A stretch of 17,644 nt of DNA. Source: Pinguiococcus pyrenoidosus. Its lineage: Eukaryota > Sar > Pinguiophyceae > Pinguiochrysidales > Pinguiochrysidaceae. Shown here piece after piece: positions 8,210 to 17,644 of the stretch. The notes beneath the pieces were generated by a model, which worked only from the letters and a program-made list of their open reading frames with translations, was not told the origin of the DNA and did no database searches. The stretch is from positions 1-17,644 of the forward strand of contig JAAMXY010002118.1 of the NCBI GenBank assembly GCA_019677205.1, in the 5' to 3' direction. Positions within the stretch are counted from its first letter, which is position 1, and each line of letters begins with the position of its first letter. The position numbers and the translations under genes were made by a program.

Positions 8210-10556
8210 CTAGTACACCGTCTTGCTCTTCTCGACCAGCACGAAAAGCGCCATGATCCGAGCGATGACGGTGATGAGGATGAGCATTAAGATGTAGAAC
8301 CACAGGAGCGACGAATCAATCTCGTTGTCCGACCGGAGGCTTTCGCATACTTGGCGTTCCTCCTCGGAGCAGACTAGTAGAGATGCGAGGCAAGTTATCT
8401 TAGTACGAAGCCACAACCCACATCCACAGAAGAAGCAGGGGACGTCGACATCAACACCGAGAGTACGCACCATCTTCGTTAAACTCCGCGAGGATGATGA
8501 TGTTCAGCGTGTACTTGAGGGAGCACAGCCACTGCGACCAGCGCAGGAACTCGGGGATGCTGTTGATGCGGATGAAGAAGCCGGCGAAGAGCAGCTGCGG
8601 CACGAAGATGGGCGACAGGAACTCCGTGACGCTCTTGACGTTCTTGAGCGCACAGCCCAAGATGACCGCGATGGACGCCGAGGCCACGTTGAGCGCCCAC
8701 CACGGCAGCACGAAGAAGAAGAAGTTGGCGCGGAAGTCGATCCACCAGTACGTGATGATGGTGCTCGTCAGCACCTGCGCCAGTGCCAAGGCCACTTCCA
8801 GCGGGAATTTGGAGAGGAAGAACGCTGTGGCCGAGTAGGTATCAGCGACGTACTCTCTCAGGAAGACGGGGCGAACGAAGGGGAACTCGGTGGCCACGGG
8901 TAGCGCCGCGCCGAACATGCACATGATGGAGAGGAAGGTGATGGCGCCGAGGTGGCCGGACAGGTTGTCCAGGTTGGTGTCGTCCTGGGCACCGGCGCCG
9001 TCGAAGATGATGGAGATCAGGACGCCAAGCCAGATGGTGATGCCGAAGCGAACGCCCAGCGCGCTGGTATTTCTGACGACGTTCTTGAACTCCCGATCCA
9101 TGATCCACGCACCCTCGAGGAAGAAGTCGGCGACGGCGTTGCGTCCCGCTCTGCTGCTGGACGCGTGGCCCCCTCCGATGGAGTTGCCGCGATCGTGGTT
9201 GCGTCCCGACGCCGCCATCGTTTCCGCTGGCGGGGCCATGAAGAGCCCTTGCTTCTCCATGTCGTCCTCGCCGACTTTCTGCATGATGAACATGACGAAG
9301 TCCGCCGGGTTGGTGTTGTCCGGCAAGGCGTGGCCGGCGTGCTCGAAGAAGTCGATCATCCCGTTGCTTTGGCCATTGTACACGATCCGGCCGGATCGCA
9401 GCAAGATCACGGTGTCGAAGAGGTCAAACACCTCGGAGCTCGGCTGGTGGATGGTGCAGCCGACGGTGGCGCCGCAGGCGGCCACCTTCCGAAGCAACTT
9501 CACGACGGATTGCGCGGACGCCGAGTCGAGGCCCGACGTCGGTTCGTCCAGGAACACCATGGACGGCCGGGTGATGAGATCCACCCCGACCGACGTGCGC
9601 TTCCGCTGGCCGCCGCTGATGCCCGTGAAGAGCTCGCCGCCGATGTAGGTGTCTGCGCAGCCGCTCAAGCCCAGCTCGTGCAGCAGGTCGTCCACGAGCT
9701 TCGCACGCTCCTCGGGCGTCTGATTCTGCGCGCGGAGCCTCAGGGCCGCCGAGAAGGTCAGCGCCTCTCGCGGCGTCGTCGTGGGCAACAGCGCATCGTC
9801 TTGCATCACCTGCGAAGCGACTTCATGTCAGCACCCAGCAAGAACCGGCATGCGGGATTGATTCACGACGGACGTACGTAGGCGATGTTCCTGCGGTTGG
9901 CCACTGGATCGATGACTTCGTCGTCCAAGGTCACGATGCCGGAGATGCTGCGATTGCCCGACGGCGCGATGCGTCCTGCAAGCACGTTCAACAGACTGGA
10001 TTTCCCTGTTGTATTTGTGTTGTGCAAGAGGATATGCATCATGTGCTGCTGGCGGCGACTCGGCGGCGCGGAATCTCGTCAAGACGAACCTGCACCAGAC
10101 GGCCCCATCATCGCCGCGATGGATCCCTGCGAGACACGCACGCTGACGTTAGTCTTTGGTAGCACGCAGACCAAGCTAGTTGCTGGCGATTGAGTGAGGA
10201 AGAACGGGAGAGAAAGCCACAGGGGCAGCAGAGCTTGGGGCGACGCTGGACGACGCGAAGGAGAGCCCGCTGCTGTCCGCTCCGAAGTCGCGTGAGTAGC
10301 CCTGATCTCTTACCGCTGGGATCGCTCCGAAGTTGTTCTTGAGGATCTGCACCTCTTTCTCGCCGGAGCCGACGGAGTACGACAGGTCCTGCCACGAGAG
10401 GGTCTTGCCCTGCCTCGCGGAGAAGATGCTGCTTCGAGTTTCGTGCTTGTGAGGGTCTTCGACATCGGGCTTCTTGGCCTCCTCGGCGGCGCCGGTGGTC
10501 GGCGTAGGATGCACGGTGGTCATCTCGGGGTCCGTCTTCTCCGCCTCCGAAGCCAT
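8210..10556 (-). CDS. ABCG (WHITE/BCRP-type) half-transporter A
   Basis: An ATP-driven membrane exporter of the ABCG subfamily, which works as a homo- or heterodimer; substrates are typically lipids, sterols or xenobiotics. The exons on minus are 10556-10314, 10126-10090 (only 37 nt), 10005-9878, 9809-8471 and 8373-8210, giving 636 aa, normal for half-size ABCG. The order is nucleotide-binding domain first, then six membrane helices. Walker A GPSGAGKS lies at 89-96, signature SGGQ at 201-204, Walker B Asp224-Glu225 and switch His257, so the ATPase site looks intact. Hydrophobic segments start near 390, and the last runs just before the C-terminal KTVY. Introns are 187, 84, 68 and 97 nt; the second splits the Walker A codon for Gly94. 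The start was chosen by comparison with ABCG-B. An in-frame ATG further upstream (10652) is less likely. The gene is head to head with its paralog ABCG-B. Confidence 0.9.
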
Positions 10557-11311
10557 GTCGACACCACTCGGTGAGCTTGGTTCAGAGACCCGGCAGGCCC
10601 GCGTGAGCAGCTCAACTAGCTGGAGATTCCCGTGCCGCCGGCCGAGATGCACTTTTCAATCATCCCGAAGCAACATGAATCGGAATTGGTTCTTGCCGGG
10701 GCCAGGAGCCTCGGCATTCCTGCTGGCCCTCATGAAACAATTCAATCCGATCTCCGGAGCCTCCGTGATTCTGTGAGAAGACCTGGTAACGCTGACAGCA
10801 GATGGAACATGCGTATGCGAGTTCGTTGCACCGTGCAAGTCACGCACGTTTTCAGGGGCTTGGTAGTTCCGCTGTACACCGCCGACGCCAGGTCTCTGAT
10901 CTGGCCATCGACATTCTCAGAGAATCTTGGATCATTTTGCTCCTTTGGCTGCTGAAGTTCGGCCGCAGTATTTGACTGCAGGCTACTGCAGGCAGTCATG
11001 CAGCGAATCCCGGATCCAATCGCGAAGCGGAATTCTCAAGATTTGGAGGGGAAATGGAAGATCCCAGACCAATCTAGACAGCTCCGCCCAGGTCTCCAGC
11101 ACTCCACCGCTTTCCATTGAGTGCTGCCGCCTCGGTAAGACTCCTCCCTATGCCATAGTGGCAAACAAAGGATCAACTGCTTCGTTGACCTGCGATCCTC
11201 TTGCTCTTGGGGTGCAGCCTCGGTCGTCGCATCCTTCCCCCCTGGTTCCGCCTCGGCAACTCGAATGAGACGGCGGCGCCAAGCGACCTTTCGCCGCATT
11301 CTGGATTCATC
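10557..11311. promoter_or_regulatory. Divergent region between the two ABCG genes
   Basis: These 755 bp separate the start codons of ABCG-A (-) and ABCG-B (+) and must contain both promoters and 5' UTRs. Overlapping open frames exist on both strands, but none is supported by a domain. I see no clear TATA box, repeat or operator-like dyad. The arrangement would allow the two half-transporters to be co-expressed, which is inference from layout only. Confidence 0.45.
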
Positions 11312-13690
11312 ATGTCCAAGACAGAAGCAGAGTACGAGGTGGTGAGCACGCGGGATGCGGAAGCGGCAGCGGAGGCGGTAACGCCACCCGCCGGCGCGAA
11401 GAAGGCGCGAGTCCCTATGGAGCGCACGCACAGCATCACGGAGGACGGAAAGGGGATCCTGGCGCCTCGCGACGGCAAGCTGCTCGAGTGGTCCAAGCTC
11501 AACTACTCCGTGTTCGGCAAGGGCGGCAAGCACATCCGAGTGCTCGAAGACAACTTTGGCCGCGTGCCGCCGGGACAGGTTAGCCCACTGCCTACATGAT
11601 CTTTGATGCCAAAGCCAAGAGAGACAAGAATCCATGATGCCTTCCGCGCCTTCGCACTCTGCATGCTTCTCTCGTCTTTCGTTCCTTTGGCTTCGGGAAC
11701 TCATCCCGCGCGGCTGGGCATTGCAGGTGGCGGCGCTGATGGGTCCGTCCGGCGCCGGCAAGAGTTCCCTCCTCAATGTCCTGGCCGGCCGCATCGGACC
11801 CAGCTCCAAGAACAGCATCACCGGCGTGGTGCAGGTGGACGGGCAGCAGATCGACACGGTGGCGAACCGCAAGAACGTGGCCTACGTGATGCAGGACGAC
11901 GCCCTGATGCCGACCACGACGCCGCGCGACGCCCTGAACTTCTCCGCACGCCTGCGCCTGCCCAGCAGCATGCCCACGGAAGAGACGGACGCGCTGGTCG
12001 GTGAATTGCTGCGGGAACTCGGCCTGGAAGACTGCGCCGACACCCTCATTGGCGGAGACATCTTTCCCGGCATCAGCGGCGGCCAGCGCAAGCGGACTTC
12101 TGTTGGCGTCGAGCTCATCTCCAACCCCGCGATGCTCTTTCTCGACGAGCCGACGTCCGGCCTGGACTCCTTCTCCGCCGAGCAAGTGGTGGAGCTGCTG
12201 AAGAAGGTGGCTGGCGCAGGTGCCACGGTGGTGTGCACCATTCACCAGCCCAGCTCGGAGGTGTTCAGCCTGTTCCATGTGGTCATCCTGCTCCGCGCGG
12301 GGCGCGTCGTGTTTGACGGCACGCGGGAGGGCCTCAACGGCTTCTTCGCGGACGCCGGCTACGTCTGCCCCAAAACGTGAGAGACGCGCCAACGCAACCT
12401 CCTCAGCCTTCTGAAGTCCACACACGTCACAACGCCTGGCTCGCTTGATAGGTACAATCTCGCCGACTTCGTCATGTTCGTGATGGACGACATCAGCGTG
12501 GAGGAGATGGACAAGCGCAGGATGTTTCAGGCACCTCCCCAGAACGACGAGAAGCCGCACTCGCAGGGCACGGGCAAGATGGTGGTGTCGAAGCCCGCGC
12601 GGGAGGAGACGTCCAAGGAGAACGCCATAACTCGCTTCTTCGTGGAGATGAAGTACCTCAGCCAGCGCGAGCTGCAGTACACCATGCGCAACACCGAGGC
12701 GCTGGGCGCGCGCTTCGGCTCCCCCATCTTCCTCAACTTGCTGTACGGGCTGGTGTTCTTGGGCGCCGCCCAAAACGACGATACCACGGACGTGAACTTC
12801 AACGACCACGTCGGCGCGCTGCTCTTCGTCACCATCTCCTGCATGTTCGACAGCGCCATCCCCGTCGCCCTGGAGTTCCCTATCCAGCGACCCATCTTCC
12901 TGCGCGAGTACGCCGTGGGCACCTACGGCGCCGGCTCGTACTTCTTCTCCAAGCTGCCCATCGAGCTGTCCATGGCGTTCCTGAACGCGCTCATCGTGGA
13001 CTTGCTCACCTACTGGCTCATCGGCTTCCGCGGTAGATTTGAGTACTTTCTGCTGGCGTGGTGGTACGAGCGGCAGCAGCGTGGTTGCTGTATGTACGCC
13101 CTCGTCTATTGCGATAACTGACGCCGCGGCCGTTCCCCGATACGACGCAGGGCACTGGATGTGGCGGCCGCGTCGTTTGCGATCATCCTCGGCTGCTCTG
13201 TATCCGACGCGAAAAGCATCGCAGAATGTAAGTTGCAAAGCTCAGTGCTTGCCTGCGCAGAAGCGGTGCTTACACTCTGCGATCAACAACACTCCGCAGT
13301 TCTGCCGCCGGTCATCGTGCCGCAGCTGCTCTTCGCCGGCTTTTTCATCCGCATTGAGGACATTCCCGTGTACGTGCGATGGGGGCAGTGGCTGTGCAGC
13401 CTCAAGTACTCCTTGAACCTCGTCTACGCCGCCGAGTTCAACGACGAAAACTGCAGCGACGAAGAGGACGCCAGGTACGTCGCGGTCGTATGCGTCAGTT
13501 CGCCGCGCTTTGCGGGGCCACAAGTTCATCGCGCGTCTTTCACCACTGCAGATGCGAGTCTCTCTTGGAGATTAATGATGTCGACGAAGACTTGATCTGG
13601 CTGTACATCGTGCTCATCATCTTGCTCATCGTGGCGTTCCGCATTGTGGCGCTTTTGGTGTTGGTTCAGCGCGCGAAGACTGTTTACTAG
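11312..13690 (+). CDS. ABCG (WHITE/BCRP-type) half-transporter B
   Basis: A paralog of ABCG-A with the same domain order and similar length. The exons are 11312-11578, 11727-12376, 12452-13063, 13151-13227, 13300-13474 and 13552-13690, giving 639 aa; all five introns are GT-AG (148, 75, 87, 72 and 77 nt). Every junction restores a stretch matching ABCG-A, for example CPKT-YNLADF and LAWW-ALDVA. Walker A GPSGAGKS lies at 95-102, signature SGGQ at 206-209, Walker B Asp229-Glu230 and switch His262. The membrane part includes a PQLLFAGFFIRI stretch and ends in AKTVY, as in ABCG-A. Intron positions are almost entirely different from ABCG-A. ATG 11312 was chosen because it gives an N-terminus comparable to the paralog; an in-frame ATG at 11201 would add 37 residues. 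A heterodimer with ABCG-A is plausible but unproven. Confidence 0.9.
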
Positions 13691-14116
13691 GCGCGGTGGC
13701 GCGCTGTCTTCGCTCTGGACCTCCTAGACACGCTGCGGCCCTAGAGAAGCAGCTGGAGAGACGCGCGGACGAAGATGTACCCATAGTTCTGGAACGAAAA
13801 ACCGCCAAAGTAAACGTGAACGCCATAAAGATACGGAGCCCAAGCGCCAGTTTTTGAGGTCCAGAGTAGCTGCCCAACTGCTGCGACGGTGCACCGACAC
13901 CGGTCGTTTCACTCTCGAGAGATTCGCGGAGAGTATAAATGCATTTGTTTCCTTGAACTGTTTTTGGCGCCAAAAGATTCAAATTCCTTCGAGAATGCGC
14001 TGTTTTACGAGCGAAAAAGGGCGGACTTGCGCAGATTCTCGGCGAGTTTCCGTTTCGTCCGAGGGCTCTAGCCTTGCATACGCTGTCCCACAGCGCGATT
14101 GTCGCAGAAAGCCGCC
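13691..14116. other. Intergenic region between ABCG-B and the phosphatase, with a possible minus-strand exon
   Basis: The minus strand is open from 13908 down to a TAG at 13743-13741 (55 codons). Its second half is unusually protein-like and rich in Tyr, Phe and Gly (for example YLYGVHVYFGGFSF), with codon choice similar to the real genes. Reading the plus strand in the codon-aligned antisense frame gives a charged frame ending at 13857. The minus frame could be the last exon of a small gene divergent from the phosphatase, but I found no joinable first exon. The rest looks like UTR and promoter. Confidence 0.25.
13934..13940 (+). promoter_or_regulatory. TATA-box-like element upstream of the phosphatase gene
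   Basis: TATAAAT stands in GC-rich sequence 177 bp before the phosphatase ATG. It is the best TATA match seen near any gene here. Use would imply a 5' UTR of roughly 145 nt. It could be a chance match. Confidence 0.3.
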
Positions 14117-15020
14117 ATGGGCGCTGTGCACGGCGTTTACCTAAAGTATGTGGGACTGGGCACCCTTTGTGGCGTCGCCGCATACTCTCTGAACGACCAT
14201 TCGGTATGTGCGGCGCTTCGACGTTCGGCGCTTTGCGTCAGAAACGCGCGGAATTCTCACTTGACACGTGGTAGAGCGCTTTGGGCAGCGCGCTGAAGTA
14301 CAGCGCCGGCGTCAACTTGATCATTGCGGCTTTGTTTCAGCTGCAGAGGGGCCAGTTCATCTTGGGCAAGAGCGAGAAGGACGGCAGCGTCCCCCTATGT
14401 ACGTCTTCACGCGGCTTCTGCAGCTTCTCTACAGGGATCCTTTGGGTGCCGAGCTCCGATTCCGTGCGTTTCTGGCGCGCGCTCACTCACCGGCTTGCGT
14501 GGCAACAGGGTCGTACTTGCTGTGGAGTGCATTTCACGGCCCCACGTGGCTGTACACCTTCCTGCACACGGAGCTGGGCAAGATCAGCGGCACGCCGGTA
14601 GCCTCGGAGGTCTACGACGGCTGGTACATCGGCGGCGTGTACAGCTATGAGCTCAAGGAGGCCTGGGCGGGTGTGCTGGACCTGACGGTGGAGTTTCCAG
14701 AGAACTGCATCGGCCAGACGATGGCGTACAAATTGGTGCCCGTCTGGGACGGAACGCCCCCGACGCCGCAGCAGCTGGAAGAGGCCGCCGAGTTTTGCGT
14801 GGCGGCTCGCGCGCGCGGCAAGGTGCTCGTGCACTGCGCCCACGGGCGTGGCCGCAGCACCTGCTGCATGGTGGCGGCGCTCACGAAGGCTGGCGCGTTC
14901 GCCACGTGGGAGGACGCGTTCGACGCCTGCAAGAAGAAGAGGCCGGTGGTGAAGCTCAACTCCAAAATGCGCAGGGCGCTCAAGGCGTGGGCGGAGGACT
15001 ATCAGAAGAAGCAAGAGTAG
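14117..15020 (+). CDS. Membrane-anchored dual-specificity phosphatase
   Basis: The exons are 14117-14203, 14275-14398 and 14509-15020, with GT-AG introns of 71 and 110 nt, giving 240 aa. The start has a near-perfect Kozak context, gccgccATGG. The N-terminal third is hydrophobic, with segments at about 10-25, 37-53 and 70-90, so the protein is probably membrane-bound. The C-terminal part, from about residue 105, is a dual-specificity phosphatase: the P-loop HCAHGRGRS gives nucleophile Cys180 and phosphate-binding Arg186, and Asp151 in VPVWDG is the likely general acid. Active-site residues are intact, so catalysis is expected. Joining exon 2 to exon 3 rebuilds SVPLWSYLLW. The layout resembles bacterial YnbD-type and algal or plant membrane DSPs; the substrate, protein or lipid phosphate, cannot be told from sequence. 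Confidence 0.85.
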
Positions 15021-15524
15021 ACTGCGTTGACCCTGTTGGAATGGCGGCGGCGGCGGCGGCGGCGGCAGCCGCCGCATCGATCTCGTCGTCTGGCGTGTCA
15101 GCTCTTTGTTTTTTATTTACTTCGTGCTGTGTTCTCTCCCCAATTTGGTGTGTTGCTTTGGAAGGATGTGTAGGGTCATGCTTGTCAGATGATGGGTCTT
15201 TCTCGCTGTATAGTTGGATGGCTGCTGCAGAACACGCTTCTCGACGAGCCGTCGAGCGCGGAGAACGACAACGAAGACTTGCTTATTGATTGGCCCCATG
15301 GGCTTGGTCGCCTTGCCGTTGCGGTGGTTCCACGTCGAGAGCGCGAGCTGCATCGCCAGAATCACCGCGGCTTCGAGAGAAGTCAGGAGGACAGTGCGGC
15401 GATGTATCCTTCTTGTCAACTTCGAGGTTGAGTGCAGCAGAGCGTCCCTTGGAGACGCCAAGACGATGAATGGCACAGACGGAAAGCAGCACAGAACGAG
15501 AATGAACCGGCTTTGGCTTTCCGC
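15021..15524. other. Convergent intergenic region (3' UTRs), unclear ORFs
   Basis: This region lies between the stop codons of the phosphatase (+) and the COX23-like gene (-). After a GCG repeat the plus strand becomes T-rich (tttgttttttatttac near 15103-15121), as expected of a 3' UTR, though no AATAAA is seen. A minus frame at 15117-15476 (119 codons) has one hydrophobic stretch, and other frames overlap it on both strands. None shows a family signature, so I do not call a gene. Confidence 0.4.
15043..15075. repeat. GCG trinucleotide repeat with short inverted arm
   Basis: About eight GCG/GGC repeats just after the phosphatase stop codon are followed by cagccgccgc, which is complementary to the repeat. 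The RNA could form a GC-rich hairpin in the 3' UTR. Simple repeats like this vary in length between strains. Confidence 0.7.
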
Positions 15525-15826
15525 CTACGCTCTCTGTCCCAGTCTTCTCCGCCGATTCTCCTCCAAGCGCCTATTGTTCCACTCCTTGCGGCACTGCTTG
15601 TACGCCAAGTAGTGCTTCTGGCAGATATGCTGCTTCTGAGGTGTACAACAAGGACAAATCCACCAGAGGCGTGAGAAATGCGCCAGACCAAAGGATCGAC
15701 CGGGCGCTTTAACCTTCGGCAGCGACGTGTCCGTACCTCCGGTGGCGTGTTCGTGCGGCATTCCAGACTCGCCCGCTGCAGATCCTTGCAGTCCGTCTCG
15801 AACTTCGCCACCGACGATGAGCTCAT
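15525..15826 (-). CDS. Twin CX9C mitochondrial protein, COX23/CHCHD7-like
   Basis: The exons on minus are 15826-15737 and 15635-15525, with a 101-nt phase-0 GT-AG intron, giving only 66 aa. The protein holds two CX9C motifs: Cys13-Cys23 and Cys35-Cys45, the pattern of a coiled-coil-helix-coiled-coil-helix fold. The second motif is followed by CRKEWN and a basic tail, closely resembling the CRRFWN segment of CHCHD7. Such proteins are trapped in the mitochondrial intermembrane space by Mia40 oxidation; COX23 helps deliver copper or assemble cytochrome c oxidase. Each exon carries one CX9C hairpin, so either alone would be meaningless. The start is the first ATG in frame that directly precedes the motif. 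The gene is divergent from the TTC38-like gene. Another small twin CX9C family member (for example a COX17/COX19 relative) cannot be excluded. Confidence 0.8.
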
Positions 15827-16113
15827 CCTGTGCGCGGCTGAACCTCTTCGAGGCGCAAACGCAGCCGCCAACGTCCATCCGATGGGAGACGGAGACAGCG
15901 CGGACAGATACGAGAGGAGGGGGTCCACGAGAACCATCTCTACTACTGGAACCGCCGCTTCACAAGTTTCGTCATCTGTCCATACGCCCGCATGCAATCT
16001 GGGAAGGTGCACGCCCGCATGTAACTGCCCATCGGATAACTCGCGCCACAGACCCCCCAAAAGCAACAAACGCCACAGGTTTCCCACCATCCATCGCAGG
16101 AGGCCATCTCGTA
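15827..16113. promoter_or_regulatory. Divergent region between COX23-like and TTC38-like genes
   Basis: The two start codons face away from each other across 287 bp. Frames open through the region on both strands extend the neighbouring genes upstream without adding recognisable sequence, so I treat it as promoter and 5' UTR. No clear TATA box or repeat is visible. Confidence 0.4.
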
Positions 16114-17644
16114 ATGTGGTGTCGGGCTTTGCGGCGGAGAGTCAGCGGACGGTACTTGAGTACCGTCGTGTCGGACGCGTTTGGCGCGCCGGTGTCCGTC
16201 CGTCATGACGCCGCTTTGAGTTTTTGGAACGGTTTGTGCGCCGCAGCTGCAGCTTTCGCTCCATTTTTTGCGTTCTGACGTCTCTCCCGACTGCCCAGCG
16301 GCGGTGACCGAGTTTTTGGAGCTGGGCAACGCGAAAGTGGTGCAGGAGAGCCTGGCGACGGCCATCGAGAAGGACCCGGCCTTTAGTTTAGCGTACAGTG
16401 CGGGGCTTCTGATGCACGCCGCGGCCTCTCTGGACCTCAACACGCTCCCCAGGCCTTGTGATGCTGGTGGGCGCTATCGCCACTACCTGGGAGGCCTGGA
16501 CCCCAGCGTGCTGGGCGGCTTCGTGAGGCTTTCCGCTGAAAACGCCGGCGGGAACCTGCGGGAGAAGGCCTTCTGCAGCGCTGCGGCCGCCTGGACCGGC
16601 GGCCAAGGTGCCGGAGGCGTGCTGAGCCACCTGGAGGCTTGGGTTCTGCTGTGTCCGTCGGATGTGCTGGCGATTCGACTGGTGCAGGAGGCGTACTTGG
16701 CCGCCGGCGATGTGAACGGCGCTTTCCGGGCGTCGCAGAGGGCGTCATACTTCAACGAGACCAAGGATCCGAAGATGGAGATCGCGAGCCAGGACGTCCT
16801 GGCCCGCGCGGAATGCCAGGTCTTCGAGGGCCTGGCAAACAAGTGCGAGCAGCTGGCGAGCGCCCGATACCCGACGGATTCGCGGGCGATGCTGGCGCAG
16901 TGCCGGCTGTACGAAGCCCAGGGGCGAGTGAACGAGGGCGAGAGCTTCCTGCGGAACGAGAATGACGTGTGGTGCGTGGCGCTCATGCAGGAGCCGCCGG
17001 GAACCTACTGCTCGACGCTCGCGTGGTACGACGTGAGTTTCAAGATCGAGCTGGGACGCGACCTTGCGGCGCTCAAGGGCCTGCGGATGGAGCTGGCGGA
17101 GCGCCTCGGGTACCAGTACAACGAGGCTGACACGCAGGACAACGAGCAGGTCATCAAGCCCGGGGAGGGCATTGCTGACACCGTGACGGACCCCGACGAG
17201 AACACGGATGTTTGGGATCCGCGCATCCTCGTGGACACGTCGCTCGCGGCGCTGAAGGTGGAGTTCTGCAGCGACGCTGTCGTGCCGCTTGGACTCTGGA
17301 AGTGCCTCTGCCGAGCGTGGGCCACGCGGCTGGGCCTGGGGTATGGGTACGGAGACTCCAATCGGGTGGTGGACCACTATACCTACCACCATCGCGGCGG
17401 ACAAGACGTGCTCGCGGCCGCGATCTTTGGCATCACCGTGGCGAAGTGCCGATCCAAGTCGCAAGCCGGGAACGCCAACAAGGACAAAGCTGCAGAATTG
17501 ATCGCGCAAGGCCTTGATGTGTTCATGCTCGCCATGACGGAGTTTGCCCGCGGCGAAGGCTCGAAGCTAGGACAAGACGTCCGAGCTCGAGCACCGTTCG
17601 ACACGCGCTTCCCTTTTCATGGTCTCACGCCGACGGGGGGACGA
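16114..17644 (+). CDS. TTC38-like tetratricopeptide repeat protein (3' end missing)
   Basis: The exons are 16114-16231 and 16299 to the window edge, with a 67-nt phase-1 GT-AG intron; 488 codons are visible and no stop is reached. The spliced N-terminus (SFWNAAVTEFLELGN) aligns without gaps to the start of human TTC38 (about 469 aa), and downstream stretches such as REKAF...HLEAWVLLCPSDVLAI match the next helical repeats. TTC38 is a cytosolic helical-repeat protein of unknown precise function. The first 17 residues are basic (several Arg, no acid) and could be a mitochondrial presequence, or simply a lead-in. The protein is longer than the human one, with an acidic insert around residues 325-350. 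In the region matching the His-rich TTC38 segment, most histidines are replaced (SRAMLAQCRLYEAQ). The family call is fairly sure; the end is unseen. Confidence 0.78.

Noticed and set aside
8952-9881. 309-codon plus-strand ORF opposite ABCG-A
   Set aside because: It is antisense to the nucleotide-binding domain and has shadow-type composition.
11592-13238. 548-codon minus-strand ORF opposite ABCG-B
   Set aside because: It is a low-complexity (His, Val, Arg, Glu) shadow of GC-rich ABCG-B codons and runs through that gene's introns. It has no recognisable domain.
15117-15476. 119-codon minus ORF with a hydrophobic stretch
   Set aside because: It competes with other frames on both strands, has mixed codon use and no family, and lies where two 3' UTRs are expected.
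16745-17509. 254-codon minus-strand ORF
   Set aside because: It is antisense to the TTC38-like exon, which is open on plus to the window edge and matches a known family.
1-17644. tRNA, rRNA, insertion sequences or viral genes
   Set aside because: I saw no cloverleaf, ribosomal RNA, transposase, integrase or capsid signature, and no terminal repeats flanking any gene.

Overview
The window is nuclear DNA from a compact, GC-rich eukaryotic genome, probably a unicellular alga or other protist. The evidence is short GT-AG introns (about 62-187 nt), Kozak-like starts, and eukaryote-specific families: ABCG half-transporters, a twin CX9C mitochondrial protein, a diphthamide-type J-protein and an Erg28-like protein. 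The purine enzyme PurL starts with a signal-peptide-like leader followed by Trp. That would fit bipartite targeting in an alga with a secondary red plastid, but the lineage is not proven. I see no sign of a bacterium, virus or known transposon.

Layout, left to right. 1-1434: non-coding DNA with two arrays of a degenerate 10-bp palindrome (consensus TGATGCATCA) repeated every 12-13 nt. 1435-6118 (+): single-chain FGAM synthase (PurL) with one intron near its 3' end. 6323-6836 (-): J-domain/CSL zinc-finger protein (DPH4-like). 7113-7781 (+): four-exon small membrane protein that I assign tentatively to Erg28. 8210-10556 (-) and 11312-13690 (+): two paralogous ABCG half-transporters, head to head. 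14117-15020 (+): membrane-anchored dual-specificity phosphatase. 15525-15826 (-): twin CX9C protein of the COX23/CHCHD7 type. 16114 to the right edge (+): TTC38-like tetratricopeptide protein, incomplete.

Most of these genes are spliced. I rebuilt them by joining exons so that frame, phase and family alignment agree, so a simple ORF scan would miss or truncate them. Strands alternate almost perfectly, giving three clear divergent pairs: DPH4-like/Erg28-like, ABCG-A/ABCG-B and COX23-like/TTC38-like. These pairs may share promoters. Most genes are housekeeping (purine synthesis, diphthamide, sterol, respiratory assembly) and do not form one pathway. The ABCG pair is the only likely functional unit, because half-transporters must dimerise.

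The most unusual signals are the phased palindrome arrays, in which some units change both arms and keep their symmetry, and the two adjacent ABCG paralogs, which share almost no intron positions. I found no convincing new multi-gene system.
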